A program made the translations under genes and the position numbers. Of a DNA stretch of 64,000 nucleotides, positions 19,850-30,579 are shown piece by piece (position 1 is the first letter of the stretch; each line of letters begins with the position of its first letter). Location of the stretch: positions 1 to 64,000 of the forward strand of contig JAUCBJ010005058.1 in NCBI GenBank assembly GCA_032718475.1, read 5' to 3'. A model generated the notes under the pieces. It saw only the letters and a list, made by a program, of their open reading frames with translations. It did not search any database and was not told where the DNA came from. This stretch comes from Nemertoderma westbladi. Lineage: Eukaryota; Xenacoelomorpha; Nemertodermatida; Nemertodermatidae.

Positions 19850-21748
19850 GTTTGATTGTACAGTTGAATACCTACTACTATAACGACAGTTAAAGTAAGT
19901 CTAGTAATTCAGTATCCACTGTAAGCCTAGTAATTAATTACCGATACCGTTACTCAGTGTAACGTGATATATATACAATATATTAGAATACCGGTATACA
20001 CTTATAGTAATATGTATAAGTATTATTATAGACTAAGGTTTGTCACAGAATACCGGTATATAATTTCAGCATAAATATATAGAAATATATATAATAAGCC
20101 TACCGTAAATACCGGTATACAGCATACACTTATAGTATATATATAAGTATTATTATAGACTAGGATTAATTACAGAATAGCGGTATATAATTTCAGCTTA
20201 AATTTATAGAAATAAATATAATAAGCCTATCGTAAATACCGGTAATGTCAATTATTTTACGAAGCCTGAATTTCTGAATTTTAGGATTACTTTCCTTTAC
20301 TTTATTACTGTTATTAAGCAGTAGTCCAACTGATATTAAGACCTAATTGATGTATAACAGGCCTACTATTTTATAAATCGGTTTGAGTTGATTTATAATA
20401 TATATATACCCGTATAATGGGTTTTTGACAATATTTGAAATAAATGTTATTATTTCTAAGTAAGGTGTCACTACACAGAAGCTGAACGCACTCAGTGGAG
20501 TGCCACTTGTTGGACACTAAAACAAATAATTATACTTTACTAAGTTACTTATTACGACAAATTACATACAATTACTGTGTAGGATTACAATTTCTAAATA
20601 AACACCAAAAGTTACACGTACAAATTTTAGGGTAATTTCACAGGAAATCTACAAACCAGCCGAACAAGGAGTTAGAATTTCTGGTTATTACAAACGGACA
20701 GGATACTACGGTATTTGAAAATAATTAAGCAGTAGTAAATAAATTGCGTTGTCCAGATAAGAAAATACCACCGTCTGACGACTTATAGTCTTTAGCTCTA
20801 CAGCTCTATAAGTACTACATTATGTACCCGGAGTCTCCGTACCTAGAAGTTAATTACCGCAGCCAACCAGATCTAACGTGCCTATTAACCACTTTACAAC
20901 ACAAATATACTGCCTACACACTTATTACTTTTGGAAAGCACTGTACACTAAACCCTAAATTAGGTACAAATACTTATACAACAAATAACCAGCAGTTAAA
21001 TATACTTGTACAGCTAAAAGAACCACGGTATCTGCTGGAGTGACTAGAGCATAAAATCACCAGTCTTTACCTACGCCAAGCAGCCCTGATGTAGTACCGG
21101 GGTTAATTTAACTATAACGGTATGTATAACAAGTACAATTACTGTAGGAATAAACTTAGGGGGTTGTAGGTTGCGAATACTTGCATAGACTCTGAATTAT
21201 AAATATTATGCTACCCGTGCAGACTATTCAAACAAAATACAGACCAAACGCTGGCAGACTACTATCAACCTAAATAAACTACAGTATATGCAGACTCCGA
21301 AATGGTTAGTTAGTAGGCGTTCCAACCGAGTAGTATGACTTATTCTTTCGGGGGGGGGGGATTTACCTTACAACACTGGATGCCCCCACCTTCCTAACTA
21401 ATACTTTATCGGACATGCACTCTACTCACACTGCAATCGCTTCAGACTCAACAACAGTCAGACAACAATCCAGCCTACAAATTATTTGCACAATTTGAGC
21501 GGGCTTACACGCCTTCTGCTCAATATTACACTTACAGATAAATAAAACTGACAGAAATAAATAAGCTCTAAAAGAAACAAGGGGTGTACAGTCCCTAATT
21601 TCTTAAACAGCCTACCAATATACAATATCACAATCGAAGTAATACTAGTACCGGTTCGGGTGGCTAGGTAGTTAGGCCTACAGGTTACCGTCCGACCGGT
21701 ACATTCGAATTTATTGCCTACGTGCAATCAGAAACTGAAATCTATTAT
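19850..21748. other. Element 1 5' leader, non-coding
   Basis: The 1.9-kb leader between the 5' LTR and gag is AT-rich and has no long frame. It includes a two-copy tandem repeat of about 125 bp (about 19985-20240) containing accggtata and gtattattatagacta phrases, and a G run at 21351-21361. No canonical primer-binding site is seen next to the LTR. Confidence 0.6.
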
Positions 21749-22943
21749 TGTTTGCGCTTTCAGACCTTTAGCAGTTTAACCTGTCAATTTTAGGTGTCCT
21801 CTTGTTTATAAATCGACTTTAGCCTATAACAAGTATTTAGTGCACATGAAGTAACATTAGCCGAAGCCAGTCTATGCGCGATCATTCACCCACGGTTAAG
21901 GGAGACTGGATTCGGATGCTTTGAAGTGATTATGGTTCAGACCTACGGTATTATTCGATTGATTGTTACTATATAATCTCTGACAATATTATTCACTTTC
22001 GGGGAAATATTAACAGTTCCTTTAGGACGTGGCGCTTTAAGTATAAAAACAGAGTTATGACTTATACTAAACACAACGAGATGGCTACTGATTTTCGTAA
22101 ATAGCACATTCTTTAGGAGATGCTTTATTATCTGTCACACTATTGCATACGACTTCACACTGCTGCACACTGATCTGCCGACCGTCACTGAATTTGATCA
22201 TATATAAGGAGGATAGCAACTGACACATGTAGGTATTATGAAATAGCATTTAATTCACACCAAAACCACTATAATGTAAGTCGCAATTGCTACAGGTAAC
22301 CGGTCCCTCTTACCTTCAGTAATCAAGAAGATTGGGGGTTTTATGATTATTTATCGGTATTCTCCAAATATAACAACATATCCATCAACATATAACAATT
22401 AATAACAGACAGTAAACAGAAGTAAAATAATGCAGTTTGGTATGCATTGCAGTACCACAGTATGGATTGTTATTCAGCCAGTAATAGGCCCAGTAGTTTC
22501 ATCAGTCCGTTGGTAGATGCAGATAATAGATTTACGTTCTTATAATCAAAGCCATCTAATGTTTGGCTAAAGTCTGAAACTTCTACAGAAGCACAGAATA
22601 ATTTCCAAGCCGATGTTCTGAGGCTCAGAAAGGTAAACAAAAACCGTAATGCATTGCGCGGTTTTCCGTAGGCCTCTATACAAGATAAAATGAAAATCGC
22701 CCTGATTGGCCGAGCCTGAACAAAGAGAGGTTCCACGTTGACAGTAAATCAGCTGACAGATTTCGCCATCTGAGTTCCAGTCTTTTAGAGTATTAGGCGT
22801 ATTGCGGCAGAAAATGGCTTGTTATGTCCGCTAAAACACCTACACGGTACATTGCGGAGAAAATGGCTTGTTATGTCCGCTAAAACACCTACACAGTACA
22901 TTGCGGAGAAAAATGACTTGTTATATCCGCAAAAGCTTTTACA
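21749..22943 (-). repeat. 5' LTR of element 1
   Basis: Direct copy of 4839-6032 with about 20 substitutions and a few small indels. It is the promoter-bearing LTR for the minus-strand genes. Directly inside it (position 21748 leftwards) I see no TGG-type tRNA primer-binding site in the first 20 nt. Confidence 0.92.
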
Positions 22944-22948
22944 CATAC
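22944..22948. repeat. Target-site duplication (CATAC), right of element 1
   Basis: Partner of 4834-4838. Confidence 0.85.
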
Positions 22949-23798
22949 AACAAGGTTTATTATAATATATCACCTTGCCTGTAATAAAGTGTCATTTTAG
23001 ATAAGAAAGGGACACCCCTAACCCACACCCCAATTGCCCCCGGACTATTGCCCCCCGGATAATGAATAATAATGATAATAATAATAATGATAACGGATAT
23101 TAATAAGTCCGTTTTATACTTAAAAGATACACCATTTTCGGACAACTCTTCGATTTATCACTCTCAGCGTTTCAAAATTGTTTGGTTTGGGCTAAAATTT
23201 GGCATTCTATTCTAAATGCTATTCTACAGTAGATGCTACTCTAGATGCTGTTGCTGTTTTTATAAATAGTATTAAATTTTATTAACAAAACATTTCGAAA
23301 AGTTGTCTGATACTTTTATGCAGGGTGGCTATCTAGACACCCTCAGAAAGTTTCAGACTAATTATTCAAAAATTGTAGAAGTAGTAGGGTTTTGAAGTTG
23401 ACAATTTCATGAAAAAAATATTTGGAGATAATCGACCTTTCATTATACATAGTAATAGTAATTTCAATAGGATTCCCTAAATGTACATTTACATAACTTG
23501 AAAACTAAAAGAGCTATTAAATAGCGGTTTTCAGATTTGGAAACACCATTCAATGGTGCATTATAATAGACCATAAAAAAAATTCGACATATTTTGGACC
23601 AAAATGGTGTAACCCCCCCTTAAAAGTATCAGTGAGATCTATTTCAGCTTCATACTTCAGATCAGAAATATTTCAAAAAAACTTATTTGTTTATTATTTT
23701 AACCATCTTAATGTCCCGTTTATCGTTGCTATAATACGTAATATTGGATGTCAACTCATTGAAAGGATAGCTTAGCAATAATTATACTCTATACAGGA
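22949..23798. other. Intergenic DNA with a microsatellite and a C-run/TTAA end
   Basis: It contains an (ATA/ATG)n microsatellite at about 23062-23095. At 23613-23623 CCCCCCC is followed by TTAA, the same arrangement as the right end of the transposon at 33558-33569, and ataatagaccataaa (about 23562) matches its subterminal sequence. A decayed non-autonomous relative of that transposon may end here. No gene is seen. Confidence 0.45.
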
Positions 23799-25660
23799 GA
23801 TCGAGGCGGCACAAATACAGTTGATACGTTTAGTGAAGATCAAACTGAGACAAAGAAAAGTATCAAACAGGTAGAAGATATATTGGAGGAAACGAGAGAA
23901 GTGAAGGAAATTGTTGAGTATATTGGATGGGTTGGTCCCATAAATAAACCACTTCAGGGTAAGATAACTAATATAATTAAATCTACTCTTGATGTTCTAT
24001 CTGATAAGGAGAAAGAATTTTAATTTACACTGGATGCAGATATTTCTGAGTTAACAACCCAGAATCTGGTTAGTATTTGGGGTTTAAATGAAGTTTCAAC
24101 AATAGAAATTGCTAATAAATTCAGATACATGGGACTAATGATTATGAATATAAGTGGATCAAATACAATGAAACTTCCAAAACTTTTAATTAAATACATA
24201 AAAGAACAAAAACAAAAACTGCCAATAGAGATACTGGCGAGAGGCCCAGAAGCATTGGCTGCATATAAAGCATCTCTTTCTAAAGGGACGACATGGATAC
24301 TGAAAACCCGATTAATTTTAGTGGGACAAGAGAGGGCTGGTAAAACTAGTTTGAAGAAGTCCCTTATTGGTCAGCCGTTTGATAAGAATCAACCAATAAC
24401 AGATGGTATTGATTCAGTGGCAAATTGTGTTATACAGTAGATACTGATAAACACTCTGACTGGACTAACTTAAAGAGTGTTGATATATTAGAGGCTGATC
24501 CAGATATTGCTGTGGCAAAGACAGTTGCAAAAAGTGTTCTACAATTCAAAGTTCAAGAAGATGCTTCTAATGTAGACAGTGAAAAAATATACACTAATGG
24601 CATCCAATGAACTTTATCAGTAATATCTGGTGAAAATAGCGATAGAGACATGAATAATAGCACCAGTTCTTATGATGAGCCTGTTAAAATAGAAGGCAGC
24701 AAGGAAATTAGAGAAGATATTTCAGTAGATATCGAAAGAGGAAATATATCTGATAGCGGAAATGACGTCACACAATATGAATCAAAGTTTGAGGAAAATA
24801 AATATGACATCCCTTCAGAAATTACAAAAAGTGTAGAAGAGATATTGTTATCTGGTAAACCTCAAGATATTCTGGCTAAATTTAATGAGGAAGACAGTCG
24901 CTTTTCTCTACAGATAGTCGATTTTGGTGGCCAATGTATTTATTCCCATCAACCCATCAGATGTTTCTAAGTAGACGGGCTATTTATATCGTTGTGTTTA
25001 ATCTTTCGCATGAACTTTCTGATCAGGCTGAAATTATAGTGGGAGCTGAAGATGAAAATATTCACAAAGTTTATGGTGATATGAAGAATATAGATTTTAT
25101 TTATTTTTGGTTCCGTAATATTTTCACATTTAGCAACAAATTATTTTGCGTTCCTGAAACTACTGCACCTCCAGTATTTATTGTTGGAACCAATAAATGC
25201 GATCCAAAAATAAAAACTGGTTTCGTAAGAAATCAATTCACTAATATTTTAAGTTTTATAAATAAAATGTTGTATAAAAAACTTGTTAGAAATTATTTTG
25301 CTATTGAGAATGACCCGGAACTGAGGTCTGTTGTGATAAGGAACTTGAAGAAATGGTTAATTTAAGGAAGAAATACCTTTACAATATCTTAAGTTTCAAC
25401 AGCTGGTCACTAAATTATTAGCTCGTGATAAAATTTGTGTTGATGTGCTGGACTTGGATAATTTATTAACGGAGATCGGAGTTGTTTTTGAAGGTTCAGG
25501 TTTGAAAACAATGTTGAATTTCCACCACGATTTGGGTACAATAATTTACTTCGATGGTGAGTCATTGAGAGATACAGTTATATTGAGCCCAGAGTGGTTG
25601 AGCGGTACACTCTTAAAAATTATATTGTGTCATTGGCAATTTGGTGATTGTCAAATTTTT
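23799..25660 (+). pseudogene. Roc-COR GTPase protein (ROCO family), broken
   Basis: Four or more pieces in shifting frames read as one ROCO protein. The N-terminal helical part (about 23799-24130) has an in-frame TAA near 24021. A Roc GTPase domain follows, with P-loop VGQERAGKTS (near 24325). After frameshifts come the switch-II-like FGGQ at about 24930 and the base-recognition GTNKCD (near 25190). A COR-domain start follows (NFHHDLGTIIYFDG, then VILSPEWLSG, 25520-25615). ROCO proteins such as LRRK2 are GTP-regulated signalling scaffolds. Frame breaks fall near 24435, 24620, 24940 and 25365. A long acidic insert (24480-24880) lies between P-loop and switch II. The COR domain is cut short: after about 25660 stops appear, and the LINE at 25780 follows. 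Confidence 0.8.
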
Positions 25661-25779
25661 TGACAAAAAGCATTTTGGCATTATAATTATATGTATTGTT
25701 ATTTTGTTAAAACATATAACTAATTTTATTTTATTGGAATAGTTTTGTCAAAATGACAAACTATAAATTGTATATTTGA

Positions 25780-28700
25780 GGTAAGGATTTGTAGGTCAGG
25801 TCAGGTATTCTAGGTCATTGATCAAGAAAACTTGCCACCTCCATGCAGCATAAAGGAGGTGCCACCTGTAGCTGCATAGACCCTCTTACTAGGGCAAATC
25901 TGGTCCTGTAACTAGGACCCCCTTCGTTCTGGGATAAGGACGCCCTTGGTCCTGGATTAAGGACCCATATACTTGGCTGCAGGGGTATATGGCCTGACCA
26001 GGCAGATGGTGATCTACCAATGGCTGGTTAGGAGTAGAGTGTTCTCATGTCCACTCTGAGGGCACTTCACTGCGACCTGCACCTGGCAGCAAGGGTACAG
26101 TGCATGACCCAGCAGATGAGCTGCAACAGCCAATGGTGGGTCATGTACGCCAGAGTAGATATGGGTGATGGGCCTCATATCTGACTCCATTGCGACACCC
26201 ACCCTGTGGAATGGCAAACCAGGGTGTGGTATTTGCCCCGAGAGCTGACTCGGCAAAAAAGCACCCCCCAACCCCCACTATGGATTACATTAGCAATGCG
26301 GAGGTCCGGCCACTAGAGGCCAGTGGAATTACCGGACACAATCGGCCTCACAGGCGTCAGTTAACTCCTGACCGGCTGCCTGTCTCACCCCCTACTGGAG
26401 AGAGAGCAGCCAACAATTCTTTGAGTACCTTTCCTGATGACCTTTCTGGCCCAAACCCTTGGTCACCAGGGAGGCCAGATTGTGATGGGGAGAGGGATTC
26501 TGGAGTTGGAGGCTACTCTCATGTTCCACCCCGACCAACAAAGCCATTGGTGAATCTGAGGCAAGTCACTAGACTAGCCTCAGTAAACACCCTAACACTC
26601 GGGTCCCCAATGCGACAAGGTGAGCTGACTGCCTTGGCAGATAAGCTTTCTCTTAGCGCAGTGGGTGTTCAAGAGCACCGAATGCAGACTGGACAGACTG
26701 ATGAGGTTCTGATTAAGGACATGGGGGGCGGTTGGCGACTCGCCCTCGCGTCAGCAGATGATAGTGGCAATGGTGGAATTGGTCTATTGATGAATCCAAC
26801 TGCACATGCAGCATTGGACAAAATAGACCAAATCTCTAACCGCATCATCCGTTGCCACTTCTCATGTTCTGGAAGACTGGCTAAGAAGTTTCCTAAGGTG
26901 GTTCTGATTGTGTGCTACTCTCCAATTAGTGTTGCCCCTGTAGAGGAGGTGGAAAATTTCTACCACAATCTACAAGCAGCAACTGATGGAGTGGATCAGC
27001 ATGCATTCTTAACATTCCTGGGAGACTTTAATGCAAGTCTGCATCAATCACCTACATCGCCCTGGGTCTATAGCAATAGTGTTAACCGAAATTCTGTCCA
27101 TCTTCAGGATTTTATCTCTGGAAATGGATTGTTTTCGACTGGAACCCAGTTCAAGAAGCGAACTGGAAAGCTATGGACTCATAGTGGACCCAGTGGTCAC
27201 AAGTCCCAGATAGACCATATTCTGTTTCGTAGGAAATACAGGAGCTCTATACAAGACTGTAATGCATTTACACTTCGACCCTTCTCCAGTGATCACCGCC
27301 TTATTGTGGCCAAGGTAAGACTTAGTCTGCGTGCTAACAGAACAACGAAATCTGCCTTGCCACGGCATGACTGGTCCTCTCTGTTGCAACAGCCAAGTGT
27401 GAGATCCAGCTTCACACTACAGCTGAGCAACAAGTATGAGGCTCTTGCCTCTGAGGCGGCAGATCACTGTGAGGGCTATACTGCCTTTACAGAAGCAGTT
27501 AAGTTAGCAGCTGCAGAAACAGTTCCTGTATACCCTCGAAACAGGAAAAGGGCCCCCTGGACTGACAACAAAATTCAGAAGTGCCGAAATGACCTTCATA
27601 AGGCACAGAAAGAGTCCCGACTCAAACAGACTACAGCGGCCAAGAATGCAGTTAAAGCTGCATCTAGGTCCCTGAACAGGCAGTACTCTGTTAATCTACA
27701 GGAGCTAATAAACCAACAGGTTGATGCCATCAATGATGCTGACGACAGCAGGCAATCATCCCAGGCATGGAAATCGATCAATCTGCTTACTGGGCGGAAA
27801 AGCCAACCAACCACCAAGGTTAAGGCTGAATCACCAGCCGATCGCCTCAATGGTTGGAAAGCCCACTTTGAAAAGCTCCTCAATAATGACAGGGTATTGC
27901 CTGATAACTTTATAGAAGTAAAAGTGTCTGAGTCTGTACTCCCAGATATTCCCATTGGCGATATCTCCTTTGCAGAAGTGAAGGCTGCTGCAAAGAGCAT
28001 TAAGACCAATCGTGCCAGTGGAGTAGATGGTGTTCCCCCTGAGGTCTTTAAAATACCTGAGTGTTTAAAGCTCATCTATCCCATCATAGTAGACATGTAC
28101 CGGACAACAAGAGTCCCACAAGAAATGAAAACAAATAAGTTGGTGCCAGTTCCCAAGAAGGGCAACCTAACACTCTATGGTTCTTTTCGGGGAATCTCAT
28201 TGATCTCGATTGCTGCAAAACTATACAATAGAATTCTATTAAATCGCATCAGGGATCCCATTGAGAGACTGCTACGTGGAAATCAGAATGGGTTCCGTAA
28301 AGGTCGTGGGACCATGGAGCCCATTTTGGCACTTAGAAGGATAATTGAAGAGTTATCAAAAAAGAAAGACAGGCATCTGGCTGTTATCTTTGTTGACTTC
28401 TTCAAGGCCTTTGATTCAGTCTCTCGCTCACGTATGTTCAGCATACTTTCATTATATGGGATTCCTGATGAAATTATTGCAGCAATCAGATCAGTATACG
28501 ATGGTTCGACAACATTTGTGTCTACTGTTGACGGTGACACAGAACCATTTGAAGTGTTATGGGGCGTCCTCCAAGGAGACACACTTGCACCATTCTTGTT
28601 CATTATTGTGGTTGACTATGTTCTACGCATGTCCTTAGATCATCATAATGATGATGGGGTGATGATAACTCCACCTACTGGCTCCAGAAGTCGAGGAAAT

Positions 28701-29549
28701 CCTGCCAAGTACCTAACTGATCTAGACTTTGCTGATGACTTAGGAGTACTCTCAGAATCATTAGAGGGAGCCCAGCGGCTCCTCAGCTCATTAGAACATG
28801 CTGCTTCTAGTGTTGGTCTTTTTATTAACTCCAGAAAGACCAAAATTCTGACAGTTAACTTTGAAAGTCCTCAGCAAGTCTCTGATCGGATGAGCATAAG
28901 CTCAAAGGATGGTATGCTTGAGCATGTGGACGACTTCTGTTACCTGGGATCATGGATCCGGAAGTCAGGTGAGGACCTTCGAATACGTAAGGGAAAGGCA
29001 TGGGCAGCCTTGAATAGGCTTTCCAGGATTTGGAAGTCACCTAGAATTAATCGAAAACTTAAGGTCCGATTATTTAGAGCAGCAGTAGTTCCAGTACTCC
29101 TCTACGGGAGTCCATGCTGGGCTCTAACTGCTGAGGACACCAAATCTCTGGATGGCACATTCACAAGAATGCTACGCCGGGTACATTGTGTCAAGTACAA
29201 TGCACACATCTCCAACCAGACACTATATAACATTGGAGGTGTCTCATTGGTTCCCCCAAGCTTGACACTAGAACAAAATCGCCTCCGCTTTGCAGGACAT
29301 TGCTTTCGCCGTGAGGACCAGCCAGTGCATAATCTTGTACTTTGGCAGCCTCATGGAGTGAATAAGCATGGTGGACAGCCCATGACTTTCTTGAGACGCA
29401 TCTTAAAGGACACTGACCTTAAAGATGCGGATGATCTAGCAAATGTCATGGGTGATAGGGAGTTGTGGCGGTGCAATTTTGTTGACAAGCCGGCACAGCA
29501 TTCTTAAAAATGCAGCTGCAATGCAGCATGCCGATCCTAGTAGTAGTAG
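25780..29549 (+). mobile_element. RTE-like non-LTR retrotransposon, apparently full length
   Basis: The element spans a 5' UTR, one long ORF, a short 3' UTR and a (TAG)n tail at 29537-29550. The 9-mer tatatttga lies directly before (25771-25779) and after (29550-29558) the element, a plausible target duplication. The 5' UTR contains two diverged tandem units of about 110 bp (starting near 25973 and 26083), as found in promoters of several LINEs. A short 3' UTR with a simple-repeat tail is typical of the RTE group. It sits just beyond the last readable part of the Roc-COR pseudogene. Confidence 0.8.
26211..29507 (+). CDS. LINE ORF: endonuclease and reverse transcriptase (RTE-type)
   Basis: The uninterrupted frame is 1098 codons from ATG 26211 (a non-ATG extension reaches 26190). 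The Pro-rich N-terminus is followed by an apurinic-like endonuclease: GVQEHRM, LGDFNASL (near residue 270), QIDHILFRR and SSDHRLIVAKV (near 360). The reverse transcriptase has FRGISLISIAAKLYN, NGFRKGRGT, FVDFFKAFDSVS (near 730), GVLQGDTLAPFLF and the catalytic FADD (near 840). The C-terminal LLYGSPCWAL tail matches the RTE/RTE-X type. The protein nicks target DNA and copies its own RNA there. All catalytic motifs are present, so the copy may be competent. I place it in the RTE group by motif wording only, without a tree. Confidence 0.93.
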   Translation: MANQGVVFAPRADSAKKHPPTPTMDYISNAEVRPLEASGITGHNRPHRRQLTPDRLPVSPPTGERAANNSLSTFPDDLSGPNPWSPGRPDCDGERDSGVGGYSHVPPRPTKPLVNLRQVTRLASVNTLTLGSPMRQGELTALADKLSLSAVGVQEHRMQTGQTDEVLIKDMGGGWRLALASADDSGNGGIGLLMNPTAHAALDKIDQISNRIIRCHFSCSGRLAKKFPKVVLIVCYSPISVAPVEEVENFYHNLQAATDGVDQHAFLTFLGDFNASLHQSPTSPWVYSNSVNRNSVHLQDFISGNGLFSTGTQFKKRTGKLWTHSGPSGHKSQIDHILFRRKYRSSIQDCNAFTLRPFSSDHRLIVAKVRLSLRANRTTKSALPRHDWSSLLQQPSVRSSFTLQLSNKYEALASEAADHCEGYTAFTEAVKLAAAETVPVYPRNRKRAPWTDNKIQKCRNDLHKAQKESRLKQTTAAKNAVKAASRSLNRQYSVNLQELINQQVDAINDADDSRQSSQAWKSINLLTGRKSQPTTKVKAESPADRLNGWKAHFEKLLNNDRVLPDNFIEVKVSESVLPDIPIGDISFAEVKAAAKSIKTNRASGVDGVPPEVFKIPECLKLIYPIIVDMYRTTRVPQEMKTNKLVPVPKKGNLTLYGSFRGISLISIAAKLYNRILLNRIRDPIERLLRGNQNGFRKGRGTMEPILALRRIIEELSKKKDRHLAVIFVDFFKAFDSVSRSRMFSILSLYGIPDEIIAAIRSVYDGSTTFVSTVDGDTEPFEVLWGVLQGDTLAPFLFIIVVDYVLRMSLDHHNDDGVMITPPTGSRSRGNPAKYLTDLDFADDLGVLSESLEGAQRLLSSLEHAASSVGLFINSRKTKILTVNFESPQQVSDRMSISSKDGMLEHVDDFCYLGSWIRKSGEDLRIRKGKAWAALNRLSRIWKSPRINRKLKVRLFRAAVVPVLLYGSPCWALTAEDTKSLDGTFTRMLRRVHCVKYNAHISNQTLYNIGGVSLVPPSLTLEQNRLRFAGHCFRREDQPVHNLVLWQPHGVNKHGGQPMTFLRRILKDTDLKDADDLANVMGDRELWRCNFVDKPAQHS

Positions 29550-29558
29550 TATATTTGA

Positions 29559-30575
29559 CAATATAAATAAATATACTGTACAATATAAAGCAACAACTTT
29601 ATTTTGTCGTTTGGATTAGTAAAATAAATATTGTTTAATTAACAATATAATTATAAGGTTTTGTGCGCAATGCATGATGGGAAAAATTATTATCCAGAAT
29701 GCATGAGCGAATTTTAGGATACTTAATGCATGCAATACACTAGCAATAGGACTACCCTAATTGTTATTAATATTTTGATAGGAAGGTAGAAGTAGCTGTC
29801 TGGATTGTCTGCCTGTACCGGTCGGTACCAACCATTGTAACGGTACCAACCATTGTAATTTTAATTGTAATTGTAATATTGTAATTTTCATACTATAATT
29901 TTCTGATTAGTTATACCATAGTTTCCTGGTATGGTATAGACTGTTGTAGGTCTGAGGTAGTGGAGCGCTGTAGATAATTTTAATTAAAGTTGGAGTGTGC
30001 ACCTGGTAACACTTTGAAGCACGCAACATTACTAAAATTACCCCTTCGATACCAGATTCTATTTTCGACGGAATTTAGTATGTCTGTGTGTCTGTCAAAA
30101 AATAAGGAAACTCAATGTACTGATGTAGCTAAAATGTTACGGGTTTTCCTAATCGCTGATTTCATTTACGATGTCAGTTTTCATGTTTGGTGGAATCTGA
30201 ACTTTCTGATTTTTTTTTAATGCAGGCACTTATGCATTATTTTCGCAGTCTATTTCATGTGTGCTTCAACCGCGGTACTCACATGTTAACCGCAAATATT
30301 AGTCATCCCTTCAAAATTGATGTGTCTTTCCCAGACTTACAGATATTTCCGCCGAATTTACACCTTCCGCAAGAGGAACAATGTGATCCGCACTTTCCTG
30401 ACACTTGGTAAGGCAGTAGAGGAAACCGTGGCATTAATTGGAAGTTTAACTGAAACTTTTCATCTCATTTTAATGAAAATTTTCAGCCTCCAATAACTGG
30501 ATGCCAATTCTCGCTGCATGACCTGTTATTTATAGTACACCTTGCTGCGGCTGTATCCAGTATTACGATACGGTA
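29559..30575. other. AT-rich intergenic DNA, no gene supported
   Basis: Short open frames around 29990-30411 have no recognisable motif and look like chance frames. The stretch ends at the TTAA (30576-30579) that flanks the next transposon. Confidence 0.4.
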
Positions 30576-30579
30576 TTAA

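Larger units (their letters stand above)
4839..22943 (-). mobile_element. BEL/Pao LTR retrotransposon, element 1 (18.1 kb, complete, inactivated)
   Basis: The two 1.19-kb repeats at 4839-6032 and 21749-22943 are direct copies, begin TG and end CA, and are flanked by the same pentamer CATAC (4834-4838 and 22944-22948). They are therefore the LTRs of one element. All coding sequence is on the minus strand: leader 21748-19850, gag 19849 to about 17358, pol 17357-12107, a 1.8-kb gap, then accessory frames 10342-6059. I count about 20 substitutions between the LTRs (roughly 1.7 percent). At least two in-frame stops and five frameshifts in gag-pol mean this copy cannot make its own proteins. BEL/Pao elements are usually 6-10 kb, so this is unusually long because of the leader and accessory region. 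Confidence 0.93.

Noticed and set aside
27596-28603. Minus-strand frames of 106-159 codons
   Set aside because: They lie entirely antisense to the intact LINE ORF.
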